From Paratinospora sagittata (lineage: Eukaryota > Streptophyta > Magnoliopsida > Ranunculales > Menispermaceae), in NCBI GenBank assembly GCA_035771175.1, contig CM069598.1:4509931-4573930 (forward strand): a stretch of 64,000 nucleotides of DNA. The letters are read 5' to 3'. A program made the position numbers and the translations under genes. Positions 25,241-37,733 of the stretch are shown one piece after another. The notes beneath the pieces were generated by a model. It worked only from the letters and a program-made list of their open reading frames with translations, did no database searches and was not told the origin of the DNA. The stretch's first letter is position 1; every line of letters begins with the position of its first letter.

Positions 25241-25363
25241 ATTTAAATCTCTTGTATCAATTCTTGAACTATATCAACTTTTCTATCATGTTTATTTTTG
25301 TTTTGTTCGGTTATTTTCTTATTGTCATAACCATGATATGATCATACTCAGTCCTAATGTAGC

Positions 25364-25457
25364 TATGGTAGCGCGATAAATCTGACTTGATCTGATTGAT
25401 CCAAATAAATAAATAAATAAAAATAAAAGATCAAGTCAGATTTATTGCGCTACCATA
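25364..25457. repeat. 30-bp inverted repeat (hairpin), 29/30 match
   Basis: Arms 25364-25393 and 25428-25457 (tatggtagcgc.ataaatctg) with a 34-base AAAT-rich loop. Confidence 0.85.
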
Positions 25458-25489
25458 TATAAAAATAAATCTGACATGGGTCAAGTTTG

Positions 25490-25600
25490 AGTTGATGGAA
25501 AGATCACCTGGTCTCAGAGTAGGGGCCCTCCTACCTGAGTTGAACTGAGGTTCCATATTGCGAAAGCCAGCATCTTAGCATTCAACCACCCTGAGAAAAT
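25490..25600 (-). mobile_element. tRNA-derived SINE-like fragment
   Basis: The minus strand reads GGGTGGTTGAATGCTAAGAT, then a perfect B-box GTTCAACTC. This resembles a tRNA head followed by a GC-richer body. The A-box has one mismatch. Confidence 0.45.
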
Positions 25601-27953
25601 ACCAATCAAACTTTCCATCATAATTTCTCCTGCCTTTTTCTTGTGATCTATTTACCTTGTCCAATTCCTTTTTATATGTGAAAGGAGTAAAGGACTGCCA
25701 AATTTTATAGACTTGGAAAATAATTATCTGCAGACGCAAGCTACCATCCCTGAAGCTATTGTACCTTTCTAGGAAAATAAACTCCCTGTTTGAGTCTCTA
25801 TATTTGTCTTTCCAGCAACTAGCTTAACCATTTTGGGCTATCTCAGGACATTCTGGTCCAGCCCCTTGGTAATTCTGAACCCCATACAAACATGTTCCTG
25901 AGTTTTGTTCCCAGTTTTCCACCTTTTGATCTACTTGTTTTATATTTCCTGAGGAAGTGTTACTGGGAAAATCAACTACTTTGTAAAGCAAAATGCCTAG
26001 AAGCTCTTGACCTCTGATAATCATAGAAGTGAGAGTTACTACAACCATGTATTTGTGGGCAACTTGACCAAAACTTAGTCAAAACTAGATATGGTAGGGA
26101 AAGCCTTTTCATTGCACAATGCCTCAAATTTTGCACAACGATTGATGATTCAGTGCAGAAACTTGATGGTTCTAAAAATCTCATCTTCCAAGAAAAACTT
26201 GATGGCCCTAAATCTCTGAAACAGTAAGATAAATGATACTTTTCGTTCCTGGCTGGGGAGCATGACTAGTTGTAGGATCTTATTTTGCTTACAAATAGAC
26301 TTTTTTTCCCCATTTCTGCTTCCCTTGAAGCCCCATCACTCCAAGTTTAAAATTGTTAGAAAACTTTTGATCAAGTTATCAGCAACACTCTCTTTGTCAC
26401 CGTAAGAGAGAAGGGAATAGGATAATATACAAACACTAATTATCAAAATGGGATGTGTAAAATCAGTGTTATGATACCATGTTAAAAGTTAGTGGACCTA
26501 AAAGTTGTAGTTGCACTAGGTGGAACCCTTAATGTGCATATTAAGCTATTATGAAATAAATCACTAATTGAATATTTCAAGTGTCTGGAATGCTAGAATA
26601 GTGAACCATGACATTTGGTTGTAAGTTGGTGACTTAATGTGAAGCAGTAGACTAGTATTATATTGGTCAACTTTAATCCCCCACCCCCAACCAAAAATAA
26701 ATAAATTTGGGCACAAGATGAAATAAATAAATTTTGTAGAAAAGAAATTGACCAAGAGGGCTTGCAATTTGCAATATCCATCGTTGAAATAGTTGATGTC
26801 TCTCCCACACCACACAATAGATTCCCATGAAGATCTCAAGTTGCTATCACTGCCTTAACTCCTCTGACAATACTTTCGCAGGCAAGATTCCCATCTCTCC
26901 TCACTGGGGAATTTAACAGTGCTTGCTTCTGTCTCATTTGGATCATCTCTTACAGAAAAAATCCTGTGTCAGGACAACCTCTTTCAGAATTGACCATTTC
27001 AACGATTTCCCAGAATTCTCCAAACATAGGAGCTTAAAATTATCAGATTGTGTGGGGCACCCCCTTGGCATTTGGCCACCTCTTTGGTTAGACCAGCATG
27101 TCTCGTCCGTGGGACAAGTTTCAAAAAATGTTTAAGAAATCCCCGTGATAATACAGGTTTAGTTTTTTAAAATATATTTAAAGTAAAAATATTTTTAAAA
27201 TTGTTTATTAACTCTTGCTTTTAATGAAACTGGGTTGAAAAAAATAATTATTAGCTGAAATAAATTATTTTTTTTAAATGCTTTAAATAAAAATATTTTT
27301 TAAAAAAATACATTTACATTCGAAAAAGTTCTTTCAGACTGCTGTTTGATTTATAATTCAAAAATAAAAATTTTAAAAATAATTTTTATTATTTTTTAAA
27401 ACAAACAATTTAAGGAAAACTTTAAAAACTATTTTTGAATATGATCAATTAAATACTTTTTGAATTCAGAAAATTTTATTTGAATTACAAACCAAATGAG
27501 ACTTGATTACAACATGGGTCTTTGATAGTTAAAAGAGTGGAAGAGTTTCAGCAATATTTAAATTATAAGACATGGAACCACCCAGAAAAAGTGCCTGCCC
27601 TTTCTTCTGTAGGACCTAAGACTTTATTTTACAGAGCTCAAACTAATCCACCCAAGCAGTGAGGTCTTGTGAGCTTTGACCGAGCTTTTGGTGAGTCAGA
27701 ATAAGAATTCAGGTCATGGAAAGAGCAGTAGAGAACTCAAAAGATAAAACTGAAAAGGATGGTACTTGAAGATTTCTGTCTGTCTCTTCTATCCTTTTCA
27801 ATATATATTTCCCCAATTCGTGGGGTCTTTTTAAGAGCTTAAATTTTTAGTTTTTTTATCTTTTTCTCTGTTGGGTCCTTCTCAAAAAAATAAATAAAAA
27901 ATAAAAATCCATAAAAACAAAAGAAGCAGCTTGATGAGACAAGAGAGAGAGGA
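25601..27953. other. Gene-free spacer
   Basis: No gene recognised. A tgatacca-TGTTAAAAG junction at about 26474 looks like a minus-strand LTR/PBS border, but no LTR pair is evident. 27160-27480 is very AT-rich. Confidence 0.4.
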
Positions 27954-27963
27954 GAGATATGAC

Positions 27964-28727
27964 GGAATTTTGACTTAATTACCTTTAAAAAATAAAATTT
28001 ATTTATAAATATTATTAAAATATAAATAATGACTATTTTGTCTTATTTTAACTATTTAAACTTCAGTCAGTTTACACACAGGCGTCACGTAGACTGAAAA
28101 GTTGGAATAGTTAACAATGTATCTTTTGAAAAAATGTCTTTCATAAATTTTTTTTATATAAAAGACATTTTTTCAAAAGACGTCTTCCATATAATTAAAA
28201 AGACGCCTTCTATAAATACAAAAAAAAAATTATTTAATGAAAAAGACGTCTTTCATACAAATTTTGTTTTTCTTTTTTTGGACTCATCATTTTTTTTCTT
28301 TTTAAAAAATGTCTTCCTTTTTCTTTAAAGGAAGGTGACGATGATGAAGGCAAAAAAGTAGTAGAATTTTTAAATGTTATGTTCAATTTATAGAATTTCT
28401 TTTGAAAAATATTTTATTTCTCTTTAAAATAAAAATACAGTACATCTATTCATTACAATTCTTATTATAATTTTTTACAATTATAGTAAAAAAAAATTTG
28501 TATAGAATGCGTATTTTGAAAAAATGTCTTCTATACAAATTTTTTTTATGGAATGCGTCTTTTTAAAAGACATCTTCTTAACTATTTCAGCTCTCCAATC
28601 CATGTGGCACTTGTGTGTCAGCTGACTGAACTTTAAATAGTTAAATTAGGACAAAACAATTATTATTTAGATTTTAAAGATATTTGTAAAAAAAATTATT
28701 TTTTAAGGATAATCAAGTCAAAAGTCC
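27964..28727. mobile_element. MULE-type MITE with long TIRs
   Basis: 764 bp. Termini GGAATTTTGACTTAAT and, in reverse complement, GGACTTTTGACTTGAT. Imperfect inverted repeats of about 150 bp span 27964-28113 and 28578-28727. A perfect 10-bp target duplication gagatatgac lies at 27954-27963 and 28728-28737. Long TIRs with a 9-10 bp duplication indicate a non-autonomous Mutator-like element. No ORF. Confidence 0.88.
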
Positions 28728-28835
28728 GAGATATGACATCATGTGATTGATATTGTGATTGATATAGCAGCAAGGAATCCTTCTTCATTGTTAAAATTGT
28801 TGGAAATGATATCTTACCCATTAACATTGAAGGAA

Positions 28836-28877
28836 ATGGGATCTTATATCAATGGGATCTTATATCAATGGGATCTT
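28836..28877. repeat. 16-bp tandem repeat, 2.6 units
   Basis: Unit atgggatcttatatca. Confidence 0.85.
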
Positions 28878-29887
28878 CAATATATAATTAAAATTTTACA
28901 TGACCGACACTTCTTCCACTAGAGTTATAATTTCTACACATATAATAAACCAGACTTTCTTTCACCGTCTTATTTTCAGTTTGATGATGAATGCTCTAAC
29001 CAAATGACATCTCCCCATCCCAACTTGTATTCCCTTATTCTAAATGAATATGATGATTCTAAGTAAGTCCTAACCCATTTTTGGTCTTACATTTCATTCA
29101 TCCATTTTAATATTATTTCTTTGGAACCTGTTCACATCAACCCGCACCTTTTAGAACTCTTTTGGAGTCGTTAAAATAGTTTAATTAAAAGAACATGAAA
29201 AGATGGTCATCTTAATAATAAATAATATCAACATCCCAATATCCACCATGGTTAACTCTCTCTAAATGGCTAAACGCATGCTTTAATCACTACATATCTC
29301 TGATTATTGTAATTATACATGCCATGACCAATCAATCAAATCAAATTAGCAGCTAAATGAGATGCCGATGCGCCTAACCCAAGCGTGTTCTTTTAGTCAA
29401 AAAGAACGGCGGATTCAGTCTTCTTGAAATGGACCCTTCAACATATATATATTTCTGAGATGAGAAGATGCTGCTGTGCTATTAGCTAGCTTTAGCTTCT
29501 CTTCCCTTCTCTTCCTTGGTCTCAGAATCCATTATTGTTTTTCTCTGAGATTTAGAGTTAATGTTTATTGGGAAAACATCCGCTCTGAAATTGCCCAAAA
29601 ATCATCATCTCTTACCCTTTAAAACTCTACTCTTTTTTATTAAGTGCCCTCTAGTTTATGCCCATGATTGTTTGCTCATGTACTTTTTAACTTTCCATCC
29701 TCTTTCGGCATTGCCAAATCATTAGAACTGCAACACCACCATGCTTGCTGATTGATTGCGAATCAAATCTTTTTCTCATGACCAAAGCCGCCCATCTATT
29801 GAAAAGGCACCACCCGTTCTGCTAGCTGCTTTTTTAGCATACCCTTCATTTTTAATGTTGTTGCCATCCAAACGAAAGAAGCTTCTT

Positions 29888-30033
29888 TTTCTTTAAGTAT
29901 ATACTTCTACAACCACAATAGATGGATAGATAGATAGATAGATGGATAGATATGGATCCAACAAAAAAAAGGATAGATAGATAAATTCAGGCGCTTTTGT
30001 TTCTTTCAGTATATACTTCTACAACCACAATAA
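29888..30033. repeat. 33-bp direct repeat flanking a GATA/GGATA tract
   Basis: The phrase agtatatacttctacaacca occurs at about 29895 and 30008, with a GATA-rich tract (29911-29990) between. It looks like a local slippage duplication. Confidence 0.7.
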
Positions 30034-31766
30034 CGACAAGTAAGATCGCTTGGGATTTCTAACTACTAGGTTCTCTCAAGACACTATTCATAACATGAAT
30101 GTTGTGGTGGGACATGTTTAATTGAAAAGGTCGTCAAAGATTCTTGTTAGGTGATAAGAAGGGCATTACATAATCACCATTATCTTAATTTCTTCAAGAC
30201 CCATTTCACTTACTAATTTGTAATATTTAAAGCTTTTATTAGCTAATTCTTTTTTAGAATAGAGCACATCTAATGCAAGGAGTTTTCACTCTTATAAGGT
30301 TTAAGAAAAGGTTAATATAAGTCGCCTTAATCTCCAAGCTGTACAGAACTTAATTATCACCGGTTAAGTCCCAATAGAACAACTTTCATTATCATACTAA
30401 AGTAAATTCATGTAGTCATTATGGTTCGAGAAAAGGCTGGTATTGGGTTAAATTGAATTGAATGCTAAAAGGTATTGAGTATACCCAAAGTCAGGTAGCT
30501 TTGTTGGATGAAGGATGAGATTTTGATTTCGAATCTAAATTTGTGTTCACACTTATTCGTTCACTTTAAAAAGAAAGGCCTAACAACGTCTGTAATTCTT
30601 GAGTTCAAAATAGTATTGTCTCTCGCAAAAGAGCTAACGAAGACACCAGAAGGTCGTAGACCCAAAAATTAAAAGATATTGAGTATTGCCTTAAAGATCT
30701 TCCAAATTGTAATAGAAGGGAGGATTAAAACACCAAAGAAGATTAGGTAAGAAGACTAGAGGGCATTAATAGGAGGTAGCCATCCTTAGTGAGTATATGA
30801 AGGTGGCATATGGGCTTAAAAATTAAGATGCATACCTTCATATTAAATGTAACATATTTATTTGATACAAAAACACCATAACTTATCAAAAAATTTCACT
30901 GGTCATCTATATAAACACGTACCAACAACTTAAAATATAAACACACGCCAATAATATAATTAAAACTGAACTAAAGTTTGACATAAAACTATATATCTAC
31001 ATATGCGACTATAAGTGAGCAGCTGTTGAGAGGAGGGGGTGGATCAAAGTAGGACCCACAAAATCAAAAACCATCCACGCGGATGACTGGCCAATCATGA
31101 TGAAAAATCGTTGACCATGGCTTTGTGAAAGGAGCCCTTCCAAGAATCCATTGACCACACTCTTTGGAGAAGGAGAAGGGGAAGGGGTAAAAAACAAGCC
31201 TTTTTGGACTACTCCCTGCTCAACATCAAAATCGATGCCTACCTTTTCAAACCCCCAGGAGTTACCATATAATAGAAAAATAAAACAAATAGAAAAAGAA
31301 AAAATGCCACATGTTACTGTTGATACTGTGTTGTCTCGATACGGACACAGCTGAGGAGCACCCGAAAAGACCGCGGAGAATGGAAATGACCGTCGGTATG
31401 TTTGGGCACATGGACCCCACCCTCGCTGCTTCTCTTCATAGCCCAGTAACGTGCCCCGCCGTCGTTGCAGGGTAAGGCGGGAATTCAGATTATGTACCAA
31501 AAAGTACATCACTTATTATTATTATTATTATTATTAACAATAATTTCATTTATTGATATTATATATACAATATTACTGGAAATACATTCACCTACAATAT
31601 GTATTATATCACATCACTTAGATTATATTTCAACCGTATATTTAAATTATAATGTACAGTATCAATATATACTATCAAAAATCTATGTAGCATTTCTTTA
31701 AGTAAATGATATTAAGAATAAATAATACTCAATAATAAGTATTTATTTGAAATATAGATCCCCCGC

Positions 31767-31783
31767 ATATATATATATATACT
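31767..31783 (+). promoter_or_regulatory. TATA-like motif upstream of SAP gene
   Basis: A TATATATATATA run about 115-130 bases upstream of the SAP ATG. Plausible, but such runs are common here. Confidence 0.35.
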
Positions 31784-31895
31784 TATGTACAGGGCGTTCT
31801 TCCTTGATTTTGCCCAATTTGAATATTTTCTTGTTCTGTAGCTTCTACTTCTTCCTTCTTTTTGTCTATTTTTTTTTTTTTGGTTCTTTCTTTTC

Positions 31896-33358
31896 ATGTC
31901 TTCTTCTTCCTCTTCTTCATCGTCGTCGGCGTCGGAGGAAGGTGGCAACGGCGATGGAAGAAGAGGAGAGTTCGAACGACCATCCTCGTCTCGCCAGAGA
32001 TTCGACGACGGAGTTTGGCCGGAGCCCTTTATCGAAGCTCTTGCTTACCAGGTTGCCACTGATGCTGCCAGAACTCTTGGGAGATTAGCTGCTGCTCCTG
32101 CCATTGCTAACGTCTTTCAGGTTTGCTTGTCTTCAATATTCCCTCATCTTGCTTCATCTTTCTTTCCTAATAAAAAGTTTGATATAGCCGAGGTTTGATC
32201 TTTAATTAACCCGGAGAATTCTTCACTTCTTTCTAATGTTTTAGGGTGTGATGTCATTGATAAATTTATAAGGTGATGAACTTTGCCTTAAGAAATACTT
32301 TAGTGGCCCAGTGCCACTCTAGTTCATATATATATTTTGCTTTCATTTATCATGAATAGTACTAAATTTGATTGTTTTGATGTGTTATTTTTCTACCTAG
32401 CTTGGCATATATATCATGCATTTATAAAAATATAAATAAATGATGGGTCTTGGATATACATGCCTTTTCATGCATTATTTTTCGGCACGACATATGGATA
32501 ACTTTGTTGTTTCATCTTCTCTTTTTCTATTCAAAAGGTTTAGTTGAGATATACTTTCTCAAATATTTTCAAACTTCTCTAAAAAGGGTTTTGATCACTG
32601 TTGATTTAAATTGTCTCTCCTTTTTTGACTGAACTTTCTAAGGCTTGCTTGCTGCCTTTCTTGGGCATACTTTTCTTACATAGAAATGTGGAGAGGAAGA
32701 AACACATGGCATGCCTTTACTTTCTAAACGTTATGATGATCATAAGATTCATTAATGAAAGAGCCAGTGGATTCCCTGCCTTGGTCTAGTATAGCTTCCA
32801 TGATTCCATCACTAGTTATGGTTTAGTTTTTGTATGGCATCAAGCCCTGTGATCAGACCCTTTTTTAGTGCAAGCCATTAAATATATATTAACATGCATG
32901 AGACAAGACTAGACATGCTGTTCACTGTTCCATAGTACCCTTCTCAAAGATTCAAAGCATGGATTGCAGTGCCCTGTTCAAATCATTTCTGTTTGTCTCT
33001 ATTCTATGTTCTCAATTCCCTTTAACCAGACCATACCCGGTTAAATTCAAGTGATCATCATATATATCCAAAGGGGGGTTTGTTGTTTTGTTGGCCAACT
33101 GTAGTTATTATCTACAGTATGAAATTCGATTCTTCTTGCTAGCAACGCAACCTCTTCTCTCCCCCACTAAATTGCCTCTAATACTGAACACAGTAGTAGT
33201 TGGCAAATCAAACACAGAGATAGCAGTTGTAGTAGTAGTCAGGAACATGGAGGGGGATTTATGGCTAGTTTTTTATTCTTGCATGCAATACACTTTTTCT
33301 GAGGGGTTGTTTGTTTGTTTGTTTTTGACTTGGTGTTTGTTTGTATGGAAATAGACTT

Positions 33359-33425
<67 letters not shown>

Positions 33426-35891
33426 TCAGTTGTTGTTGGTTAGTACAAAGGAGAATAGCTTTCATGTGGGTATCTCTTAAAAAACAAAAGAGAATAGAAA
33501 AACATTATATTATATGATCCCAGGGGAGGTTTGCATTGTCTCTACCATCATCTCTGTACTTGGTTATATATCTCATGTTACGTTGGAAATGAAGTGAAGG
33601 GACAAGTGGGTTTCATTTCGAAGGAAGTGTCTTTGCTTTTAACGAGACTGCACAGGCTATTGCTACCTTTTAAAAAAAGAAAAACTAGTAACAATATCTA
33701 TGTATTTATATGGATATATGAGCTGCTCTGATTTGAAAAGGAGAGTTCCTTTGGACGCAAGTAGCTATATACACAACTCCACATATTCCAAACCCCTTTT
33801 AGGTGGCATTAGCTATCTATCTAGCCTTTGCTTCTCCTACGTTACCTATTTCCTTTTAAAGTTTATATATTTGAAAAAATGTTTTTTTTTTCAAGCTTAC
33901 CCACCCGTCTTTTTATAATAGTTTCAGAGTCGTTACCTAGTGAATTGTCTTTTTCCATACTGTCTCTTTCTCTTCCTCGCAGTTCTGCGTTTTTTCCTTA
34001 GCTTTATTTAGCTTTCTGTACCTACGATACCCATGCACCCTTATCATCTCTCCTCATAAAAACCACCCTGAGACCGATGTGATCACTGATGCCTTGGACA
34101 AATCCATCCCAAGAACGTAGCTTCCTAGCCCTCCTCCAATAACCTGACACACCTCCTTCTTTCTCCTCCTTTCTATCTCATTGGTGATTCCTTCTTTTAA
34201 AACTAGTGGAAACTTCTCTTTCAACCACCTAGCTAGCTAGCTCTTCTCCTCTGTTGGTTTCATAAAAAGTTAAAACCAAGCTTCTGCAACTTTTCTGGGT
34301 CTCTATCCTTCTTCTTATATCTACTACCCATTCTAATCATCCCCGTGACAACGACTGTGTCTAGTGCGAGCACAACCTTCTAAGTCCCAAGCTTTCATCT
34401 TCCCAACTAAATTTTTGCTCATTTGTGGGTCAGCTCTCGTTGGCTTTATGTGCCAACAACTATCTGCATCACTTTACTGTTATATCATTTGTACACTGTT
34501 TTCTTATGTACAATAATATCATATTTCCTTTGTGTTACGTGTACTAGTTATAAACCCACGTCGGTTCACTTGCATTGGAAGCTGAGTCGTCATCGGCCAA
34601 TGCCTTTTACTGGGCCCTGTACAATCCCAGGCCCAGTAGTAGTCTTACCCATCTGTAGTTGTACTTCTATTAGTCAACCCATGGTCAAAACTTAATTCAT
34701 AATAACAAAAGGGTTTGTTTATTTGATCACGTGATGTATTTTATTGATTTTATCACGTGTTTAATTTATAAATTGATGATGCAGGTGTGCTCCACGTGGC
34801 GGGCCATCTCGCGGTCCGATCAACTATGGGAGCGACTAGTTCGGGAGATATGGGCTCGTGACCGGCTCATGCAGGACACGTGGCACGAGGAATACATGTA
34901 CCGTCACGGCACAGCCAACAATTTCTTCTCCGGTAGAGCTGAGTATGCAACCCTTGACTTCCATGCTGACGTGGATGCCAACGTCCATTTGACCTGCCGA
35001 TGTGTCGCTCTCTCAGACTACCACCTGGCATGTGGGTTCGACGACGGTGCTGTTCGGGTTTTCGACCTATCCACCAAGCTCCACATCCGAACCTTCCACT
35101 CCCTCCATAGAAACCAATTGGGCAGGTTCTCCCAAGCCGTGATCGGGATTGTCCTCACAGACCCCAAGCTCGTCTTCGCGTCACTTAATGGAGACGTCCA
35201 CGTGGCATTCATCAACGGGGACGCAGCCCGTCGGGTGCAGTTTGGTAACACTGTGAACGACGGAATACTAGCAAGTTTCTCGGGTTGTAGTCGTTGGTGG
35301 GTTGGTCTTTTCGCCGGGTCCCCGGGACGGGCGATCCACGTGTGGGACATCCAGACTGAGCAACTCGTCTACGACGGGCGGTCTCTAACAGACCCGGAAA
35401 CGTTGGCGGGTTGGCGCATGTTGACCGAGTTCACCGAGTCGATTGGCCGCGTCCGTGTAACAAGCCTAGGATCTGCATTGGCCTCTACAAGCACTAGAGT
35501 AATGGTATTCGACTTGCAACAACTTGAACCGATATTGTCGGAGCTGGAGTGGCATCAGGAGGTTTTGGTGGACACGGTGGACGTCCATGGCGGGTTGTTT
35601 TTGACAGTGGACGCACGTCGGGCGGGGAGGGTGCGGCGTGTGGACACGTTCGAGCATGTATGTAGGTTCAGGGTGAGAGGGGAAGGAGCGCTTATGGGGT
35701 GCATGAATGGTGGGTTCGTGTTTATATGGGTGGGGGGTGAGGTTAGAGTATGGGGGGTGCAGAATGGAGGGCATTTATATAATATTGGGGAAGGAATAGC
35801 TGAGACAACGGTTCTGGTGGCGGATGAGAGGCACTTGGTGGCGTGTTCGACTGACGGGACGATTCATCTATGGGATTTTGGGGCATTTTGA
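31896..35891 (+). CDS. SAP: STERILE APETALA-like F-box/WD-type protein
   Basis: In Arabidopsis and Capsella, SAP is an SCF F-box subunit that targets PPD-KIX regulators and so sets organ size and flower development. Exon 1 31896-32120 (75 codons), exon 2 34785-35891; 443 residues, matching SAP (about 446). The N-terminus is a Ser run and low-complexity stretch, then DDGVWPEPFIEALA. The F-box region (about residues 45-95) is split by the intron exactly at NVFQ/VCSTWRAISRSDQLW. The remainder forms degenerate WD-like repeats (for example HVWDIQ, IHLWDF at the C-terminus). The 2.66-kb intron holds a long (GA)n tract. Exon 2 is clearly GC-richer than its surroundings. Confidence 0.93.
33362..33421. 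repeat. (GA)n microsatellite, about 30 units
   Basis: Uninterrupted GA tract of about 60 bases in the SAP intron. Confidence 0.95.
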
Positions 35892-37417
35892 ATTATTAGT
35901 GACATGATGTTTTTATGTTGAATTAATGTTGTTATTGTTTTTATTTTTTTGTATTTGAATGTTGTAATTGATTGGAAGAGGGAGGAGGGGGGAAAAGGGT
36001 AGTTTCGTAGTGTTATTTTGTTGGGGAATTTAAACTGAAAGTGTAGTGTAATGTAGTGTAGTGTAGTACAGGTGGTGGGGTTGGTAGGATTATCTGAGAA
36101 TGAAACATGAAAGGTGTTGGGCGTAAACTTTATATTTGAAACTTTTTTTATTTGAAAAGAAAGCATTGGAAAGAGCACGTGATGTAGACGTAGTGATTGA
36201 GAAGACTACGGTAGTGAGGTATAGAGCGGTTGTTGAAATGTGTTTTGTGGAAAATGACACGTCGTTTGATTGTGAAGGCGCGCGGTCGTGAGGGAAAGTC
36301 AAGTTTTTCGTGACTTTGACCTGACGACGATGCGTGGAATGCATGAATGGCGTAATATATATTATTAGGTGAAATAATTTATTTTTAATAAAATATAAAT
36401 CCAATAGTTTTTAAATAAATATACAGAACTAAATAATTTATATATATGTACTGTAGTTGGAGTGTGCTTGGTTTTGTTTAGTTCTCAATCAAATTACTGA
36501 TAATTGATTTTAAGATTTAAGAATCAACCTTAACCACCTATTCAAACTATTAAATTGAACTAAATTTGATCAATTAACTTTTATTTGGTTTGATGTTAAC
36601 TTCAAACTTGTACTACTGGATTTTGTACTATTTAATAATTTTACAATTATTTATCTTTTAAGGTCTTTTTATGATTTTCCTAACTTGAGGTTCGTACTTT
36701 AATATTAATATTAAGCATGCAAAATAGTGAACACCTGAACCAATGAAATGAAATTTCTTAAGCTACTTTTTGTTTATGATTTGGATACAGTCCAAAAAAA
36801 AAATGTGTTTGGTTAATTTTAACTCGAAAATACAAAAAAAATGAATTATTTTCAATAAATGATAAAATATTATTTTTTGAGTTTATTTTTTAAAATGTAT
36901 TATATTTTTTGAATTACGAAACAACTAAGGCCTTAAAGTTTGGTATGGTTTGATTTGTTTTTTAATGTTGGGAAACTATCAAATGTAAACTTTTAATTTT
37001 TTGGGTATTGAAGCATTTGTGTACTTTAGACCTTAAAAAGGCATATAGAGTTTTTTACTTTAAAAGGTTTTAGTACACTGGGTGAAAGTGAGAATTTAAC
37101 TTATAATATTTTTATATATCAAGAACTTGACCACATTTAATATAAGATTATTATTTTAGTTCACACATATCACGATTACGATTTTATGCCTAGAGAAATT
37201 TTTGAAGGCAAGTTTGAATCAGGGTTTACAGTGGAGCCTGGGCTCAAAATCTCATTCAAAAAACTAGGGCAATCCATGAGTGAATTTTTTCAAGCTACAG
37301 GATTATCAATTATGATACTTTTGCTCCTCCCTCATTGTTGTCAAAGACATCATGTGAGTTGTCAATGGGAAAAAAAGTACTAACTAATAAATAGGCAAAA
37401 GTAGTTAATAATAGGGT
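35892..37417. other. SAP 3' region and AT-rich spacer
   Basis: A short GTGTA-type repeat is at 36040-36069 and a small GC-rich patch at 36235-36330. No gene seen. Confidence 0.45.
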
Positions 37418-37645
37418 TGCGTTAATATCTATATATGTATAGTTGGGCTCGTACTTTACAACTATAGCTTTTGTCTAATTACTTGTTTTTAACATAATAT
37501 TAGAGTCTTATTAGTAGACATTTTTCCTATTATAAATCTAATCTATGTGTCATCATATAAGTGAAGGGGAGTGTCGATATCTATATTTGTTTCAACTGAC
37601 ACATGCAACAGATGAGACTTAATCTTTTATATGCCTTTAAAATTA
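37418..37645 (+). mobile_element. Degenerate TRIM-like element
   Basis: An LTR-like segment starts TGCGTTAATATCTATATATG and ends TAACA at 37494. It is followed by a PBS-like TAATATTAGAGTC, a spacer sharing CCTATTATAAATCTA with the 23.3-kb remnant, a purine tract GTGAAGGGGAG, and then a second LTR-like start TGTCGATATCTATATTTG at 37572. The copies are diverged and the ends uncertain. Confidence 0.45.
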
Positions 37646-37697
37646 AAAAAAAAAAAACTATCAATCAAGCATTATCAATGCACATGCCCATTCACTA

Positions 37698-37698
<1 letters not shown>

Positions 37699-37731
<33 letters not shown>
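37699..37731. repeat. (TA)n microsatellite
   Basis: About 16 TA units. Confidence 0.9.

Positions 37732-37733
<2 letters not shown>

Larger units (their letters stand above)
28738..31760. other. Gene-free spacer and SAP promoter region
   Basis: Contains a 16-bp tandem repeat (28836-28877), a GATA-type tract (29911-29990) and (TTA)n at 31513-31535. A relatively GC-rich stretch at 31010-31490 probably belongs to the SAP upstream region. No gene is supported. Confidence 0.45.

Noticed and set aside
26460..26500. PBS-like tgatacca-TGTTAAAAG junction
   Set aside because: No LTR pair could be found on either side, so it is not called as an element.
26923..27135. 70-codon frame in the 25-28 kb spacer
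   Set aside because: No domain, no splice partners and no conservation evidence.
30490..30600. tRNA-like GGTAGCTTTGTTGGA ... TTTCGAATCT on the plus strand
   Set aside because: The A-box has a mismatch at a key A and no SINE body or tail follows.
31009..31512. 167-codon minus-strand frame upstream of SAP
   Set aside because: No recognisable domain or paralogue. It lies in a GC-richer promoter region where long open frames arise by chance.
37186..37383. 65-codon frame MPREIFEGKF...
   Set aside because: Short and in AT-rich DNA with TE scraps around; no family recognised.
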